64,000 bases of DNA from Halocaridina rubra (lineage: Eukaryota; Arthropoda; Malacostraca; Decapoda; Atyidae): NCBI GenBank assembly GCA_037179515.1, contig JAXCGZ010007661.1, positions 1 through 64,000 on the forward strand, in the 5' to 3' direction. Shown piece after piece: positions 61,309-64,000 of this stretch. How positions within the stretch are numbered: position 1 is the first letter of the stretch; each line of letters starts with the position of its first letter. Position numbers and translations under genes: made by a program. A model generated the notes under the pieces. That model worked only from the letters and a program-made list of their open reading frames with translations, was not told the origin of the DNA and made no database searches.

Positions 61309-61829
61309 CAAGATTATTCTAAACTATAGGAGAATAATTAGTTATTCTACAAAATATGGGGAAAAAAAAAAAAAGACGCAAAGACGAATAACCCCGCCAG
61401 AGCAGGGGCGGTGCCCCTGATAGGAGGGCCAAAACCACGACAGTATGTCTTTAAAATTTGAAGGCGTACATAAGATGAACCTTAATTCGTATTCTTGTAC
61501 AAGGGGTTTTAATATTTTAATAGTGGGAACATAATTAGCAAACAAGTGATTAGTGGACTGGGAAAGAATCAGCCTCTATTGCAGAACACAAATATCTTTA
61601 TCTGGAAAATGACATGAAAACCAAATACCTAATGATGTAAATACATTATTCCTGGTATGGTATTTGTGAAAATACAATTTAATACGGAAAAAATAACAGA
61701 CTAGCGTTATAATAAACTCCTCTGAGATACGTAGGTTTCAAAGCTTCTTCTTCCATGTGCAGGACACGAAACTTGGGCAGTTTATAGGTCATGCCTAACT
61801 GTTCACGGGATACTGACATATAAAGAGTG
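61309..61829. other. No gene recognised
   Basis: AT-rich spacer with a GC-rich patch at 61392-61430 (CCGCCAGAGCAGGGGCGGTG); no ORF supported. Confidence 0.35.
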
Positions 61830-62425
61830 TTAAGTACAAACAAACAAACATTTATTTCCATTTTGTACAATGGTTATTCAACATTAATAGTAACTTATAA
61901 GTAGACATGTAATTAAACTAATAAATAAGAGGGTTAGACATATAGTTAAATTAAATGTAGCTTTCATAGAAAATAATAATGCTGTAATAAAAATGTTAAC
62001 AATAATGTTAATAATAAAGTAGTAAGTATGCCACTAGATACAGGATCGTTATTATCGGCATCATTACCATATTTGTTTTCCTTACAATGAGAATAATTAG
62101 TTCTTAATGAGCAGCAACTATTTGTCCAAAAGAAAACTATATAGTTTGCCTTTGAAAGCTGCGAAAGAGGATGCATTTTTAAGATGCTCTGGAATATTAT
62201 TCCAGAGTGTTGGCCTTTTGATAGTGATCATCTTTGAACCTGCTTCTGTGTTTGTTCTGTGAATAAAGAGCTCACTGCTCTGTCTTGTGTTGGTTCCCCT
62301 TATATCCCTGACTGTTTTTAAATCAAATAACCAGCTAGGATAATGATGGTCCAAAATTTTGAATACAAAAACATAAATAGCATAAGCGACCTTGTTTTCT
62401 GCCCGCAGCCACCCAAGTAGAATAT
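61830..62425 (-). pseudogene. LINE-A-related 3' fragment
   Basis: The minus strand reads LRAENKVAYAIYVFVFKIL, HHYPSWLFDLKTV and RPTLWNNIPEHLKNASSF ending YSFLLDK at 62118. This aligns by eye with the end of LINE-A ORF2 (GWLRMDMKFIYNICLLVFK, PRLWNSLPANL), but diverged enough to be a different subfamily. The 3' UTR contains AATAAA followed by repeated TTTG near 61835. Confidence 0.78.
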
Positions 62426-62532
62426 TAACCCTAAATAATGAACCTGTAAAGCATTACTTCTTCTCAAGTCTATGACTCACTGGTTTACAAACATTAAGTG
62501 TTGCAACAGATCAATTTTACAATAATTTACAT
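62426..62532. other. Junction sequence, nothing recognised
   Basis: Short spacer between two oppositely oriented LINE fragments. Confidence 0.4.
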
Positions 62533-63972
62533 GACATGAGTGATACAGCCCCTCGTGTACTTAAAAAATGCGCAAACTCAATATCAGTGGCACTAAGTAT
62601 CATATTTAAAAAGTCATTGGAGTCAAGGGAGATTCCAAGATGCTGGAACAAGCAAACGTGATACCTATCTTCAAAAAGGGAAGGAGGGATACGGCTCTGA
62701 ACTATATACCAGTTTCCTTGACCAGCATAGTTTGCAAAGTTATGGAGAAACTACTAAGGAAACATATCTCTCTTCACTTGGAATCCTTCAACTTTTTGTC
62801 AGTGAGGCAACATGGCTTCAGAGAAGGTAGATCAACAGTAATAAACTTATTAGAATTTTATGATGAGGTAAGACGAATCTTACAGGAAAGAGAGGGCTGG
62901 GCAGATTGCATATTCCTAGACTTCCAGGAAGCATTTGACACTGTTCCACATGGGAGACTTATTAGGAAGCTGCAAGCAATGGCTAGAATAGGTGGAAATG
63001 TCTTGGAATGGATAAAAACTTACTTAGAAGGAAGGGAACAGAGGGTTAGAGTAAGACACTCTGTCTGAATGGAGAAGAGTTGGTAGTGGAGTTCCACGGA
63101 GCTCAGTTTTAGGGCCACTTTTGTTCCTTGTATATGTAATTGACCTACCAGAGTCTGTAAATTCATTCATGAATATGTTTGCAGATGATGCAAAGATTGT
63201 GAAGAAAATAGGAAATGAGAACAATGGTAGAGAACTTCAGGAGGATCTAAATAGTCTGCATGAGTGGTCAGAAAAGTGGCTAATGAAATTCAATACTTCA
63301 AAAAGTAAGGTAATGAGAATGGGTACAAGTGCAAAAAGGCCCAAGCTTGACTACTCAGTAGCTGGAGTACAACTTCAAGAGACAGAAAATGAGAGAGATC
63401 TAGGAGTAAACATACTGGCAGATTTGTCTCCAGAAATACATATAAATGGCATAGTAAGGGCAGCATATGCCTTCTTATCAAATGTAAGGGTAGCTTTCAG
63501 ACACATGGACAAGGAAATGTTCAGAAATATTTATGTAACCTATGTGAGGCCAAAACTCGAATATGCAGCCCCCTTTTGGAATCCTCACTTGAAGAAGCAC
63601 ATAGCTAAGCTTGAAAAAGTTCAAAGACATGCCACAAAACTGGTGCCAGAAATACGCAATCTCAGTTATGATGAGAGGCTGAGGGAATTAAACTTACCAT
63701 CACTTGCAGCTAGAAGATTGAGGGGGGATATGATGACAGTCTTTAAATTCCTTCATGGTTTTGATAGAGTGGATAGGGATCGATATTTTAATATGGCTGG
63801 CTCTAGAACTAGAGGTCATAGTTTGAAGCTTGGTAAGAAAACTTCTTTGCAGGATGTAAGGAAATACTTTTTCAGTGTAAGAGTAGTTGATAATTGGAAT
63901 TCGCTATGCGAGGAGGTAGTTAATGCTATCTCAATCCATAGTTTTAAGGACAGGTATGATAAGTATTACTAA
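62533..63972 (+). pseudogene. LINE-B 3' half (RT and C-terminal domain)
   Basis: Joins LINE-B at the point equivalent to about 9080. The first frame (62640-63068) covers NYIPVSLTSIVCKVMEKLL and FLDFQEAFDTVPH. A two-base loss near 63062 shifts into the frame 63121-63972, with VYVIDLPESVN, FADDAKIVKKI and the full C-terminal domain to DRYDKYY. The C-terminal frame is otherwise intact, so this is a younger copy than 50238-51642. The 3' UTR runs off the window. Confidence 0.87.
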
Positions 63973-64000
63973 GTAGAAAATGGAAGCGATCAGGAGACGG

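Overview
The window looks like invertebrate nuclear DNA, most likely from an arthropod and plausibly a decapod crustacean. Evidence: very long (TA)n, (GA)n and (TAA)n tracts, several non-LTR retrotransposon families, many TA-targeting DNA transposons, one spliced host-like gene, and short TTAGG-type motifs. The taxon is inference; no marker gene fixes it. Family names below (LINE-A, LINE-B, LINE-D, LINE-E, Tig-1, Tig-2) are my own labels.

Layout. 1-5.7 kb: two near-identical head-to-tail copies of LINE-A on the minus strand, separated by (GA)n; the second is split by a 5'-truncated LINE-B tail. 5.7-17.4 kb: a long LINE-B copy (ORF1, then EN-RT ORF2) split by a 6.8-kb LTR element with 663-bp LTRs that differ at one site, a tRNA-Leu-type primer site, a short gag-like ORF and no pol. 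17.4-23 kb: a TA-rich site in an old Tig-1 copy holding another Tig-1, a Tig-2 with a nested mariner-type MITE, and a giant inverted array of nine tRNA-like satellite units. 23.6-26.9 kb: a decayed Gypsy-like remnant. 27.7-31.5 kb: Tig-1 nested in Tig-1, with captured LINE tail and 180-bp tandem repeats derived from transposase coding DNA.

32.2-36.6 kb: the only convincing host-like gene, on the minus strand: a 1,345-codon exon joined by a good 222-nt intron to a 47-codon exon, encoding a protein with repeated modules I cannot name. 38.6-39.6 kb: dead Tigger transposase. 40.1-44 kb: broken members of an unnamed cysteine/histidine-rich protein family, one cut by an inverted-repeat element. 44.2-48.7 kb: three-level nest (Tig-2 in Tig-1 in Tig-1). 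48.9-51.6 kb: RTE-like and LINE-B fragments head to head. 51.6-55.7 kb: almost empty apart from a Penelope-like scrap. 55.8-56.8 kb: an internally deleted Tig-1 that still shows the transposase N-terminus. 57.2-61.1 kb: a worn LINE-D. 61.1-61.3 kb: a hairpin element. 61.8-64 kb: a LINE-A relative and a LINE-B 3' half reaching almost to the window edge.

The genes do not form a pathway; the window is mainly a record of layered transposition. The strongest leads are the modular host gene, the inverted tRNA-like array, the pol-less LTR element, a possible -1 frameshift joining LINE-B ORF1 and ORF2, and the unnamed protein family at 40-44 kb. Nothing was searched against databases; family assignments rest on motifs read by eye.
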